Source of the DNA: ECT2AJA-110-A sp035399845
GTDB taxonomy: Bacteria; Planctomycetota; Phycisphaerae; UBA1845; UTPLA1
Reading direction: 5' to 3'
DNA length: 64,000 nt
NCBI GenBank assembly: GCA_035399845.1
Contig: DAOPJV010000024.1
Span: 20,932 to 84,931, forward strand
Shown here: positions 1-8,005 of the stretch, one piece after another
Numbering within the stretch: the first letter of the stretch is position 1
Layout: every line of letters begins with the position of its first letter
Notes under the pieces: generated by a model
Seen by the model: the letters and a program-made list of their open reading frames with translations, nothing else
Database searches by the model: none
Told to the model about the DNA's origin: nothing
Program-made: the position numbers and the translations under genes

Positions 1-2
1 AG

Positions 3-164
3 AGACGACCCGACTGGGCGTCGCTGCTCCGCATGCCCTTTGGTTCGCTGATTGTCGAAAACGCGGCCGGGCTTGAGTACATCTGTGACGCGTCGGACAC
101 GCCGATGCGGCTCGTCGTCGAAGACGAGGATGTGTCGGACGTGAGCAGGGAGGGATCGCAGTGA
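3..164 (+). CDS. C-terminal end of an unidentified protein (truncated by window edge)
   Basis: An open frame enters from the left edge and ends at TGA 162-164. The visible 53 residues are acidic toward the end and show no motif I recognise. The stop overlaps the GTG start of the next gene by four bases (GTGA), the usual sign of translational coupling. It is therefore probably the upstream member of the operon that includes the 70-aa protein and the FtsK-like ATPase. Function unknown. Confidence 0.7.
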   Translation, partial: RRPDWASLLRMPFGSLIVENAAGLEYICDASDTPMRLVVEDEDVSDVSREGSQ

Positions 165-373
165 GTGTGTCTTCCGGACAGGGCAGACTGGGCAAGGCGA
201 TCAAGGATCTCCAGGCGGATTACGCCGACCTCCGGCGCTACTGGAATGACGATGTCGCCGAGCAGTTTGAGAAGAACCACCTGCGTCCCCTGTTTCTGAC
301 GGGCAAATCCGCCATTGAGGCCATGGGGCACATTGAGCACTTGCTGATTAAGATGAGGCGGGACTGCGAATAA
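161..373 (+). CDS. 70-aa protein, possible partner of the FtsK-like ATPase
   Basis: This is a small, probably all-helical protein with GTG start overlapping the upstream stop. Residues around 23-45 carry a Trp-centred helix (RYWNDDVAEQFEKNHL) and the protein ends in MRRDCE. From memory, small proteins with a W...QFE..(H/Y)L.PL pattern and a terminal CE recur near large ATPases in planctomycetes; I cannot verify that here. Size and the single Trp loosely recall WXG100 secretion substrates, but there is no clear WxG turn, so it is not assigned to that family. Its ATPase neighbour starts 65 bp downstream on the same strand. Confidence 0.75.
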   Translation: MSVSSGQGRLGKAIKDLQADYADLRRYWNDDVAEQFEKNHLRPLFLTGKSAIEAMGHIEHLLIKMRRDCE

Positions 374-438
374 CGCGACATCAGGGAACCCGGGAACAGC
401 GGAAAGGCCGAATCATTACGACGCCCGCAGATTCAGAC

Positions 439-3400
439 ATGCAGGAATCCACGCCGACAGGCGCCGCGCGCCGTCACGCCGTCGGCCTGTCGCTGCGCGA
501 CCTGCAGCGCGCGGCGCTGAACGATCTCATCGAACTCGCGCCTCAGTCCGTCGAGCAGGCCGAAAAGGTGATCGAGTCGGAATATGAAAAGAAGCTCGAT
601 CGCGCCGAACGCCGTTACCGCCGTGTGTTGCGAAACGTTGAAGCCCGCTACGGCGCCCTCATCGATCGAGGCCGGCGTATCTACGAGCGCCAGACGTCAG
701 AGGTCGAAGGGAAATTCGCGTCGCGACTCGCGAGCATCGAGTCCGAACGTCAGGGCGCCCGCGCCAAAGTCATGAAGGAGGCCGCGAGCGCCGGCCACGA
801 AGTCAAAGCCAAACTCGATCAGGAAATCTGGCTCGCCGAGAGCGTCGTGGAGGCCGCCAGGGCGCAGGCCGCCCAGAATCGCAGGAAGCTCGACAAGGAG
901 ACGGCCCAGCGCAAGGCGACGCTCGAAGGTCTTGCCATTCACGCCGCCGAGGTCATTCGCGCCCATCGCTTCGGTCCGCCGCAGCTCGAGGTCGCCGCCG
1001 ATGAGTCGCGCGTTACCGACAAGCCGGGCGCCGACTACGGCGTCCTGACGGACGCGATTCAGCAGAACACGCACACGCTTTCCCGCCTCTTCGTTCCGAG
1101 CCTGTTTGGCGGGGCGCGGCCGGGGTTGATTGTCTTCTTCACCTGCCTCCTCTCCGTCGCCGGCGCCGGCTGGTACGTCTATTCGCATCCGGCGGGCCCC
1201 TCCTTCACGGTCCTCGGGGCGTCGGCGTTCGGCGCCGCGATCGTCCTGTGCGTGGCGCTGGGATTCATGCTGCGTCGCGTCGGCGCGGCGAAGATCGAGA
1301 GCCTCTATCGCCCGATCCTGACCGATATCGCGACGGCTCGGCTTGCCGTCGACCAGCATCACACGCTCACGCGGCGATCGATCGACCTCGCCGAGCGCGA
1401 CGCGGGTCTCCATCGAGATCGTGAAGTGAAGGTGGCGCATGAGAAATACGATCCGAAACTCGCCCGCGTCGCCCTGCGACGAAAGAACCTGCTGCAGACG
1501 ATCGAGGAGGAGTTCTCGAAGAACCGCCGTGATCTCGAAGCGCGACGCGATCTTGCCCTGCGACCGTTCCAGAACTGGCCGGAACTCGAACAGCCGAAAC
1601 TGGAGGCGCGCCTTAATCGTTACCGAAGCCTGCTGAAGGCGCGGCGTGACAACGCCTGTGATTCGGCACAGCGCCAGTTCGACGCCGATCGCGCCGAGCT
1701 GCGCGAACGCTGGGATCGCGGCGTCGATCGAATCGCGGCGCTGCTCGACGCCACGGCCGACTTCGATGACGCCCTGCGCTGTGATCTGCTTGAGGTCGAC
1801 TGGGAGAACTGGCGGCCGAACTTCGTGTTCGGCGGCGCCGTTCGCTTTGGCGCCCTCGACGTCGATTTCGGCCGAATTGCGCCGCGTTTCCGCGATGATC
1901 CGCGGCTCAAACGCGAACGCCTCACGCCTTCCCGGACGCCGGCGCTGCTCGCCATCCCCGAACGTGGCGCATTGCTGATTCGCTACGCGCGCGAAGCGCG
2001 CGACGTGGCCAACGCGGCCCTCCAGGCCGTCATGACGCGCCTCCTGACGACGATTCCGCCGGGCCGCGCCCACTTCACGATCATCGACCCTGTCGGTCTC
2101 GGCCAGGACTTCGCCGGCTTCATGCACCTCGCCGATTACGACGACGCGATGGTCGGCGGTCGCATCTGGACGGAAGGCCAGCAGATCGAGCAGCAACTGA
2201 CGGACCTGACGAATCACATGGAGAATGTGATTCAGAAGTATCTCCGCAACGAATACGAGACGATCGACGAATACAACCAGCAGGCGGGTGAACTTGCCGA
2301 ACCCTATCGCTTCCTCGTCGTCGCGAACTTCCCGTCGAACTTCAGCGAAGAGGCGATCCGCCGGCTGACAAGTATCGTCGCCAGCGGCGCGCGCTGCGGC
2401 GTCTATACCCTGATCTCGCACGATTCGCGCCATCAGCTGCCGAAGGAACTCAGCACACGCGATCTTGTCGGCGAAGGCGCCTACCTCGCCCAGACGGAAG
2501 AGGGCGACTTCGTCTGGCGCGACGATGTCTATAAACAATATCCGCTCACGCTGGATGCGCCGCCGCCCGAGTCGACCGTGACGGCCCTGATGCATCGCGT
2601 CGGTGTCGCCGCGAAGGACGCCGGCAGAGTCGAAGTGCCGTTCACCTCCGTGGCGCCGAAGCCCGAGGAACGCTGGACGCGCAGCGCCCAGCACGGTGTC
2701 GAGGCCCCGCTCGGCCGAAGCGGCGCCACGCGGCTTCAGAATCTCTCCCTCGGCAGGGGCGTCGCACAGCACGTACTCATCGCGGGCAAGACGGGCTCGG
2801 GCAAGTCCTCCCTTCTGCACGCCATCGTGACCAGCACCGTGCTTTGGTACAGCCCCGACGAAGTCGAGTTCTATCTCGTCGACTTCAAGAAGGGCGTCGA
2901 GTTCAAGACCTATGCGACGCATGAGCTGCCGCACGCCCGCGCCATCGCCATCGAGTCGGATCGCGAGTTCGGTCTCAGCGTTCTCCAGCGGCTCGACGAA
3001 GAGATGAACCGGCGCGGTGAGCGCTTCCGCAGGGCCGGCGTGCAGGACATTGCCGGCTATCGGGACACGCAGGACGCGATCACGATGCCGCGCATCCTGC
3101 TCGTGATTGACGAGTTCCAGATCTTCTTCAGCGAAGATGACAAGCTGGCGCAGGACGCGGCCATGCTGCTCGATCGACTGGTTCGCCAGGGTCGCGCGTT
3201 CGGCATGCACGTCATTCTCGGTTCGCAGACGCTCGGCGGCGCGACGGGCCTCGCCCGCAGCACGATCGGCCAGATGGCCGTTCGAATCGCGCTGCAGTGC
3301 TCCGAAGCCGACTCGCAGCTCATTCTGGATGACACGAACCCGGCCGCGCGACTGCTGACGCGCCCCGGACAGGCGATCTACAACGACGCCGGCGGTCTCG

Positions 3401-4353
3401 CCGAAGGCAACAGCCCCTTCCAGGTCGCCTGGCTGCCCGATCGCGAACGCGACGGACTCCTGAATCACGTCAGCGAAATGGCCAAGGCGGCCAGCTTCCG
3501 GCGCGACGAGCCGGCGATTGTCTTCGAAGGTGGCGCGCCCGGCGATCTGTCAAAGAACCTGCCGCTGAATCGACTGCTTGAAACACCACCCGCGGCGCCG
3601 ATCGCCGAACCGAAGGCGTGGCTGGGTGAAGCGATCGAGATCAAGGAACCGACCAACGTTCATTTCCGCCGACAGAGTGGCATGAACCTGCTGATCGTCG
3701 GGCAGCGGGATGACGCCGCGATGGGGATCTTCTCGGCGGCGATCGTCGGACTCGGCGCACAGATCCGCGGTGGCGCCGGCGCCATCTATCTGCTGGATGG
3801 CGCCGCACAGGATGATTCGCAGCCCAATCCGATGAAAATCGCGCTGAGCCACCAGGTCGTCGAGACGAAGGACGTCGCCTGGCGGGACGTCGGCGGCGTC
3901 ATGGCGAATGTTGCGGCGGAAGTTCGACGCCGACAGGAAACCAGCGGCGGCGCCGGTGAAGGTCTCGCGCCCATCTTTGTCATCATCTACGCTCTGCAAC
4001 GCTATCGCATGTTGCGAAAGCGCGAAGACGAATTCGGACTGTCCGTCACGTCCGACGCGTCGCAGCCCGACCCGGGACGCGACTTTGCGGAAATCCTGCG
4101 AGAAGGGCCCCCGGTAGGCGTCCATGTCCTCGCCTGGTGTGACACGCCGACGGCGGTCGATCGAACGCTCGATCGCGCGTCCATGCGGGAGTTTGACCAT
4201 CGCGTGCTCTTCCAGATGAGCGCGACGGACTCCAGCAACCTGATCGATTCCCCCATCGCCAACCGGCTCGGCCTCTATCGCGCCCTCTACCACAGCGAGG
4301 AACAGGGCGTGATGGAGAAGTTCCGCCCCTATGGCGCCCCCGAAACGCTGTAG
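439..4353 (+). CDS. FtsK/SpoIIIE-type ATPase, EssC-like three-module layout
   Basis: The 1304-aa protein starts with a long charged coiled-coil region (about residues 25-180). Two membrane segments follow (about 230-250 and 258-279), then a second coiled coil (about 300-450). Three RecA-like modules come next. The first (about 510-670) lacks a P-loop. The second has an intact Walker A, GKTGSGKS at 783-790, and Walker B, LLVIDE with D891/E892. The third has a degenerate P-loop near 1088 (GQRDDAA) and a degenerate Walker B near 1179. Known family members pump DNA (FtsK, SpoIIIE) or protein (EssC/EccC of type VII secretion). One active module between two inactive ones, with a small protein encoded upstream, fits protein export better than chromosome segregation. 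That reading is inference; no other type VII component is visible. Confidence 0.88.
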   Translation: MQESTPTGAARRHAVGLSLRDLQRAALNDLIELAPQSVEQAEKVIESEYEKKLDRAERRYRRVLRNVEARYGALIDRGRRIYERQTSEVEGKFASRLASIESERQGARAKVMKEAASAGHEVKAKLDQEIWLAESVVEAARAQAAQNRRKLDKETAQRKATLEGLAIHAAEVIRAHRFGPPQLEVAADESRVTDKPGADYGVLTDAIQQNTHTLSRLFVPSLFGGARPGLIVFFTCLLSVAGAGWYVYSHPAGPSFTVLGASAFGAAIVLCVALGFMLRRVGAAKIESLYRPILTDIATARLAVDQHHTLTRRSIDLAERDAGLHRDREVKVAHEKYDPKLARVALRRKNLLQTIEEEFSKNRRDLEARRDLALRPFQNWPELEQPKLEARLNRYRSLLKARRDNACDSAQRQFDADRAELRERWDRGVDRIAALLDATADFDDALRCDLLEVDWENWRPNFVFGGAVRFGALDVDFGRIAPRFRDDPRLKRERLTPSRTPALLAIPERGALLIRYAREARDVANAALQAVMTRLLTTIPPGRAHFTIIDPVGLGQDFAGFMHLADYDDAMVGGRIWTEGQQIEQQLTDLTNHMENVIQKYLRNEYETIDEYNQQAGELAEPYRFLVVANFPSNFSEEAIRRLTSIVASGARCGVYTLISHDSRHQLPKELSTRDLVGEGAYLAQTEEGDFVWRDDVYKQYPLTLDAPPPESTVTALMHRVGVAAKDAGRVEVPFTSVAPKPEERWTRSAQHGVEAPLGRSGATRLQNLSLGRGVAQHVLIAGKTGSGKSSLLHAIVTSTVLWYSPDEVEFYLVDFKKGVEFKTYATHELPHARAIAIESDREFGLSVLQRLDEEMNRRGERFRRAGVQDIAGYRDTQDAITMPRILLVIDEFQIFFSEDDKLAQDAAMLLDRLVRQGRAFGMHVILGSQTLGGATGLARSTIGQMAVRIALQCSEADSQLILDDTNPAARLLTRPGQAIYNDAGGLAEGNSPFQVAWLPDRERDGLLNHVSEMAKAASFRRDEPAIVFEGGAPGDLSKNLPLNRLLETPPAAPIAEPKAWLGEAIEIKEPTNVHFRRQSGMNLLIVGQRDDAAMGIFSAAIVGLGAQIRGGAGAIYLLDGAAQDDSQPNPMKIALSHQVVETKDVAWRDVGGVMANVAAEVRRRQETSGGAGEGLAPIFVIIYALQRYRMLRKREDEFGLSVTSDASQPDPGRDFAEILREGPPVGVHVLAWCDTPTAVDRTLDRASMREFDHRVLFQMSATDSSNLIDSPIANRLGLYRALYHSEEQGVMEKFRPYGAPETL

Positions 4354-4363
4354 CAGGTCGCGG

Positions 4364-4554
4364 GTGGCCCGCCCTTTCAAGGGCGGGGTCTCGATGATCG
4401 ACCGCGAACTGCAGCGTTCGAATCAACACACGCGCCAAGCTTGCCCGGAATTTCGATCCCTGCGAGAACAACCAAACGCGACCTCCCAGGATTCGCGTTG
4501 CATTCCACCGCCTTCGCGAACTCGATCATCGTCCCCCCAGGGTCAAAAGACCGG
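4364..4554 (-). repeat. 191-bp hairpin-ended repeat, copy 1 of array
   Basis: The copy starts 10 bp after the stop of the ATPase gene. It opens with a GC-rich palindrome (CGCCCTTTCAAGGGCG), continues with a conserved non-coding core, and closes with GATCATCGTCCCCCCAGGGTC. It is nearly identical to the next copy at an exact 191-bp period. It is the reverse orientation of the units near 16.4-18.2 kb. Confidence 0.92.
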
Positions 4555-4745
4555 GTGGCCCGCCCTTTCAAGGGCGGGGTCTCGATGATCGACCGCGAAC
4601 TGCAGCGTTCGAATCAACACACGCGCCAAGCTTGCCCGGAATTTCGATCCCTGCGAGAACAACCAAACGCGACCTCCCAGGATTCGCGTTGCATTCCACC
4701 GCCTTCGCGAACTCGATCATCGTCCCCCCAGGGTCAAAAGACCGG
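4555..4745 (-). repeat. 191-bp hairpin-ended repeat, copy 2
   Basis: An essentially identical direct repeat of copy 1, offset by 191 bp. Such low divergence implies recent tandem duplication or gene conversion. Confidence 0.92.
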
Positions 4746-4976
4746 GTGGCCCGCCCTTTCAAGGGCGGGGTCTCGATGATCGATCGCGGAGCGCAGCGTT
4801 CGAATCAACGCACGCGCCAAGCTCGCCCGGAATTTCGATCCCTGTGAGAACAACCAAACGCGACCTCCCAGGATTCGCGTTGCATTTCACCGTCTTCGCG
4901 AATTCGATCATCGTCCCCCCAGGGTCAAGAGACCCTGGGCCACCCGTGCTTCTGGTACCCCAGGGTCGAAGACCGG
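4746..4976 (-). repeat. 191-bp hairpin-ended repeat, copy 3, with 40-bp insertion
   Basis: Same unit with scattered substitutions. It is extended to 231 bp by an extra segment at about 4930-4970 containing another CCCTGGG/CCCAGGG inverted motif pair. The insertion falls in the terminal hairpin, so palindrome ends seem to be the variable part of this element. Confidence 0.88.
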
Positions 4977-5177
4977 GTGGCCCGCCCTTTCAAGGGCGGG
5001 GTCTCGATGATCGATCGCGGAGCGAAACGCTCGAACCAATGCACGCGCCGAGCTCGCTCGATGATTCGGCCCTCTGAAAAAAGCAAACGCGACTTCCCAA
5101 GATCGAAATCCCATCTCAGCGACTTCATGACTTCGATCATCGTCCCCCCAGGGTCAGCAGACCCTGGGTCACCCACT
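4977..5177 (-). repeat. 191-bp hairpin-ended repeat, diverged copy 4
   Basis: The flanking hairpins are conserved but the core has diverged. This core is closer to the units at 16.4-18.2 kb, sharing the stretch read as GCCCTCTGAAAA on the plus strand. It links the two clusters as one family. It ends about 60 bp before the SMR gene. Confidence 0.85.
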
Positions 5178-5237
5178 TTCAGCAACGTGATTTCCATCAT
5201 CGACCCGACCATCCGCGCCGTGGTAGACTCTCGATCC

Positions 5238-5597
5238 ATGAAACACTGGATTCTGCTCCTGGTCGCCGCGGCCTTCGAAGTTGGTTGGGTCATCGGTCTG
5301 CGCTCGTTCACCTTCCAGCGACCGCTGCTTGCCTCGGCCATCTTCGCGTCGTATGTGCTCAGTTTTGTTTTTCTGGAAAAGGCCGCTCAGGGGATTCCAT
5401 TGGGCGTGGCCTACGCAGTTTGGACCGGCGTGGGTGTTGTCGGCGCCTTCGCATTCGGCGCGGCGTTCCTGCGGGAGAAACCCTCGTCGCTGCAGATCGT
5501 CTTCGCCGTCGTTGTGCTGATCGGCGTCGTGGGCCTCTACGCGACAAGCAGGCGCCCCGTCAAAGAGGCGGCGGCCCCGTCGGGCCCGGCGGTATGA
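5238..5597 (+). CDS. SMR family small multidrug/guanidinium exporter (Gdx/SugE-like)
   Basis: The 119-aa protein has four predicted membrane helices. The essential membrane Glu of SMR transporters is present (E14 in AAFEVGWVIGL), as is the conserved AYAVWTGVG segment of helix 3. The FEVGWVIGLR context resembles SugE/Gdx proteins, which exchange guanidinium for protons, more than EmrE-type polyspecific pumps; this subtype call is inference. A longer frame extends upstream into the repeat array, but its residues are repeat-derived, so ATG 5238 is taken as the start. I see no guanidine riboswitch in the roughly 60 bp between the array and the start. Confidence 0.88.
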   Translation: MKHWILLLVAAAFEVGWVIGLRSFTFQRPLLASAIFASYVLSFVFLEKAAQGIPLGVAYAVWTGVGVVGAFAFGAAFLREKPSSLQIVFAVVVLIGVVGLYATSRRPVKEAAAPSGPAV

Positions 5598-5613
5598 GGG
5601 ATGATCTGTCGCG

Positions 5614-6051
5614 CTATTCCCCGATGTCCTCGTTCCAGAGCGTCGGGTTGGCGTTGATGAAATTCGTCATCAGATCGACGCATTCCTGCGAGTCGATGAT
5701 GACGAGTTCGACGCCGCGCGATCGCATGTAGTCCTCGGGGCCCTGAAATGTCCTGTTCTCGCCGATGACGATTTTCGGGATTTTGTAGAGCAGCGACGTT
5801 CCCGAGCACATGTCGCAGGGGGAGAGCGTCGAGTAAAGCGTGGCACGCTGGTAGTCGCGAGCTTTCAGGCGGCCCGCATTCTCGAAGCAGTCCATCTCCG
5901 CGTGCAGGATCGCGCTGCCTTTCTGGATGCGCCGATTGTGACCGCGGCCGACGATCTGCCCGTCGATGACGAGCACGGAACCGATCGGAATGCCGCCCTC
6001 AGCAAGTCCCGCCTGCGCCTCATTGATCGCTTCCCGCATGAACGCGTCCAT
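5614..6051 (-). CDS. Cytosine/nucleoside deaminase, yeast Fcy1 type
   Basis: A 145-aa zinc deaminase of the CDA superfamily with the signature HAE (H50, E52) and PCDMC (C79, C82), which together bind Zn and activate water. The match to yeast cytosine deaminase extends outside the catalytic motifs: GGIPIG near residue 19, GRGHNRRIQKGSA, TLYSTLSPCDMCSG, and a C-terminus ending WNEDIGE where the yeast protein ends WFEDIGE. It would convert cytosine to uracil in pyrimidine salvage. Bacterial CodA is an unrelated amidohydrolase. Convergent with the SMR gene, separated by 16 bp. Confidence 0.9.
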   Translation of the reverse strand: MDAFMREAINEAQAGLAEGGIPIGSVLVIDGQIVGRGHNRRIQKGSAILHAEMDCFENAGRLKARDYQRATLYSTLSPCDMCSGTSLLYKIPKIVIGENRTFQGPEDYMRSRGVELVIIDSQECVDLMTNFINANPTLWNEDIGE

Positions 6052-6283
6052 CGGAATCCTCCGGATTGAAGGGCGTTGACTGTCGCGAAATCAGACGAAT
6101 CGCGTCAAAGCCTTGTCGGTCCACCCGCATCGTCAGCGCATTATAGCGATTCGGCCAAATCAGCGCAGCCCGCCCGTCGCCAGCGCAAGTCACGAATGGC
6201 CGACGACGCGAGTCGCCGACAATCGTCAGTGCATGACGACAATGTGCATACGCGCAGCGCACGCTGAAGGCGTGCAAAAGGGT

Positions 6284-6335
6284 AGCCCAGGGTGAAGTGA
6301 AGCCCGCGAAGCGGGCGTAACGAAACCCTGGGTTC
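6284..6335 (+). repeat. ~52-bp palindromic intergenic element, copy A
   Basis: Outer arms AGCCCAGGGT / ACCCTGGGTT flank an inner hairpin CCCGCGAAGCGGG. The same layout recurs at 39754-39804 with both stems changed in a base-pair-preserving way. Looks like a REP-type element. Confidence 0.65.
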
Positions 6336-6633
6336 GAAGTTGTTCCATTGATCAGCCCTGAAAGGGCGTAACAAATCTCATGGTATCGGCGAATGACGTG
6401 TTGATTGCCCGAGGCGCCTCCTCGTTTGATGAATCGGCCCCCGATTCTGTAACCCGGTCCTTTGCGCTTCCGCAATGTGCCGAAAAAAAATGTGCCGGTC
6501 AACATCCGACCGCCAATCGCGTTACACCGAAGCGCCCGCTCAATTTTCGAACACCGATTTGACGACCGCGCCGGGTGGCCTAGTTTCTATTCAGGCGACG
6601 CCGCGGGCGCGTCCATCGAGGCGATGATGAATC

Positions 6634-6640
6634 AAAGGAG
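6634..6640 (+). promoter_or_regulatory. Shine-Dalgarno AAAGGAG deciding the start at 6648
   Basis: AAAGGAG lies 7 nt before ATG 6648. Upstream ATGs at 6624 and 6627 have no comparable site, so 6648 is the preferred start. Confidence 0.7.
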
Positions 6641-6647
6641 CGGTCCG

Positions 6648-7052
6648 ATGGCGATACGAGAAACCAGACGCGTCAACCCCGCGGGTATCCGACTGCGCAG
6701 GGACTTCGAACAGGAGGCGCTGAAGCGCATGCTGCGCCAACTGGACGACGAGAAGGCGCCCGTCGAGCCGCTCTGCAGGCTCGTTCACGCCTACTGCGAA
6801 CTGCTCCGGCAGGACGCGGCCCTGGAGAAGTCGCAGCCGACAAAGTCCGAGCGCCGCCCGGATGAAAAACGACGTCCGTCGGACGCGAACACAATGGCGC
6901 CGGCGAGGCGGGTGGAAGCGGCGAGGGCCGACCTGGTGCGGACGGTACGGGATCTCTACGGCGTGGCGCCGCCATCGGAAAGGGCCGGAGAATCGGCGCG
7001 GCGGCTCGGGGCGACGACAGAGGATTCTCGGTCCCAGTCCCCCCAGATTTAA
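6648..7052 (+). CDS. Hypothetical basic protein, 134 aa
   Basis: The N-terminal half (to about residue 60) looks like a helical domain (LRRDFEQEALKRMLRQLDDE, then LCRLVHAYCELLR). The rest is charged, Pro/Arg/Ser-rich and probably disordered. I do not recognise the family. The strong ribosome site and the sharp change from the upstream non-coding sequence support it as a real gene. It lies 88 bp upstream of the phoB-like gene on the same strand, but nothing ties it functionally to that system. Confidence 0.6.
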   Translation: MAIRETRRVNPAGIRLRRDFEQEALKRMLRQLDDEKAPVEPLCRLVHAYCELLRQDAALEKSQPTKSERRPDEKRRPSDANTMAPARRVEAARADLVRTVRDLYGVAPPSERAGESARRLGATTEDSRSQSPQI

Positions 7053-7140
7053 CGGGAATTAAACAAAGACCCGGGCGGGACGCCGCGGCCTTCTGATATC
7101 ATATTCGCGAGGAAAGGACATCCCTTTTTGGAGCCTGTGC

Positions 7141-7866
7141 ATGAGCAGCGGCGGCGGGAAGACCATCCTGGTGGTCGAAGACGAACAGGATCTTGCGGAA
7201 CTGATTTGTTTCAACCTCCAGCGCGAATCCTACACGACGCGATACGCCTCCACCGGCGATATGGCGCTTGAGCAGATTCGCAAGAGTCCCCCCGATCTCG
7301 TCGTGCTCGATCGTATGCTGCCGCATACGTCCGGCGACGAAGTCGCCTCCGCGATGCGCAAGGACTCCAGCACCTCGCAGATTCCGATTCTCATGCTGAC
7401 GGCCAAGGCCGAGGAATCCGACGAGCTTGTCGGTTTTGCCCTCGGCGCCGATGACTACGTCACGAAGCCGTTCTCCATGAAGGTCCTGCTCGCCCGCATC
7501 AGCGCCATGCTCCGGCGCGGCGACAGCCCGGCCGGATCCGTGGAAGTGCTTCGCGAGGGACCGTTCGAGCTCGATCGAACCCGGCACGAACTCAAGGTCA
7601 ACGGCCAGCTCATCGGCGTCACGGCGACGGAGTTCCGACTTCTCGGCGTCCTGATGGAGGCCAGCGGCCGCGTCCTCGATCGCAGCGCCCTGATCGATCG
7701 CGTCCTCGGCAAGAGCGCCGTGGTCCTCGATCGGACGATCGACGTCCACATCACGTCGCTCCGGAAGAAGGTCGGTCTCGAACAGGCCGACGCCAATCCC
7801 GCCGGCTGGATTCAGACCGTGCGAGGCGTGGGGTACAGCTTCCGCCGGCCGCAGGACGACGAGTAG
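7141..7866 (+). CDS. phoB: OmpR/PhoB-family response regulator
   Basis: 241 aa: a receiver domain (acidic pocket E13-D15, phospho-acceptor D57 in LVVLDRMLP, conserved K in DDYVTKPF) followed by an OmpR-type winged-helix DNA-binding domain with the typical end TVRGVGYSFRRP. A GGAG site sits 8 nt before ATG 7141. The partner kinase gene begins 139 bp downstream with PhoR architecture. The pair most likely regulates phosphate starvation genes, but the same architecture is used for other stimuli, so the gene symbol is provisional. No Pho box was identified. Confidence 0.85.
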   Translation: MSSGGGKTILVVEDEQDLAELICFNLQRESYTTRYASTGDMALEQIRKSPPDLVVLDRMLPHTSGDEVASAMRKDSSTSQIPILMLTAKAEESDELVGFALGADDYVTKPFSMKVLLARISAMLRRGDSPAGSVEVLREGPFELDRTRHELKVNGQLIGVTATEFRLLGVLMEASGRVLDRSALIDRVLGKSAVVLDRTIDVHITSLRKKVGLEQADANPAGWIQTVRGVGYSFRRPQDDE

Positions 7867-8005
7867 TCGCCCCGAACGGGTGTTGTTGTTTCACGCCGCC
7901 GTCGTGCGGCGATTCCTGACGACCTGACATTCGATCGCTCGTCACGTTTTTTGTGGATTGCCCGATTTCGGGCGATCCGGTTTTCTGCTTGGGTATTGTG
8001 TCACC

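Larger units (their letters stand above)
6052..6647. other. Intergenic region, no convincing gene
   Basis: About 600 bp between the deaminase start and the next gene. It holds a palindromic element at 6284-6335 and a second small hairpin, AGCCCTGAAAGGGCG, at about 6354-6368. Short open frames on both strands lack ribosome sites and recognisable composition. Confidence 0.6.

Noticed and set aside
697..3468. Very long open frame antisense to the FtsK-like ATPase gene
   Set aside because: High-GC coding DNA leaves the complementary frame open. The translation is low-complexity Arg/Ala/Asp/Glu-rich without motifs, while the plus strand has clear ATPase motifs.
4331..4847. Small open frames repeated in the 191-bp array
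   Set aside because: They arise from the repeat in every copy, lack ribosome sites and run through the hairpins.
4364..5177. Possible CRISPR array
   Set aside because: The period is 191 bp and the whole unit is repeated, with no short repeat plus unique spacers and no cas genes.
4977..5237. N-terminal extension of the SMR exporter
   Set aside because: The extension is translated repeat sequence; SMR proteins start directly with the first helix.
5178..5237. Guanidine riboswitch ahead of the SMR gene
   Set aside because: Only about 60 bp without the paired ACGR-loop hairpins or other recognisable aptamer.
6020..6505. 161-codon frame upstream of the deaminase gene
   Set aside because: It crosses a palindromic repeat, has no ribosome site and no recognisable composition.
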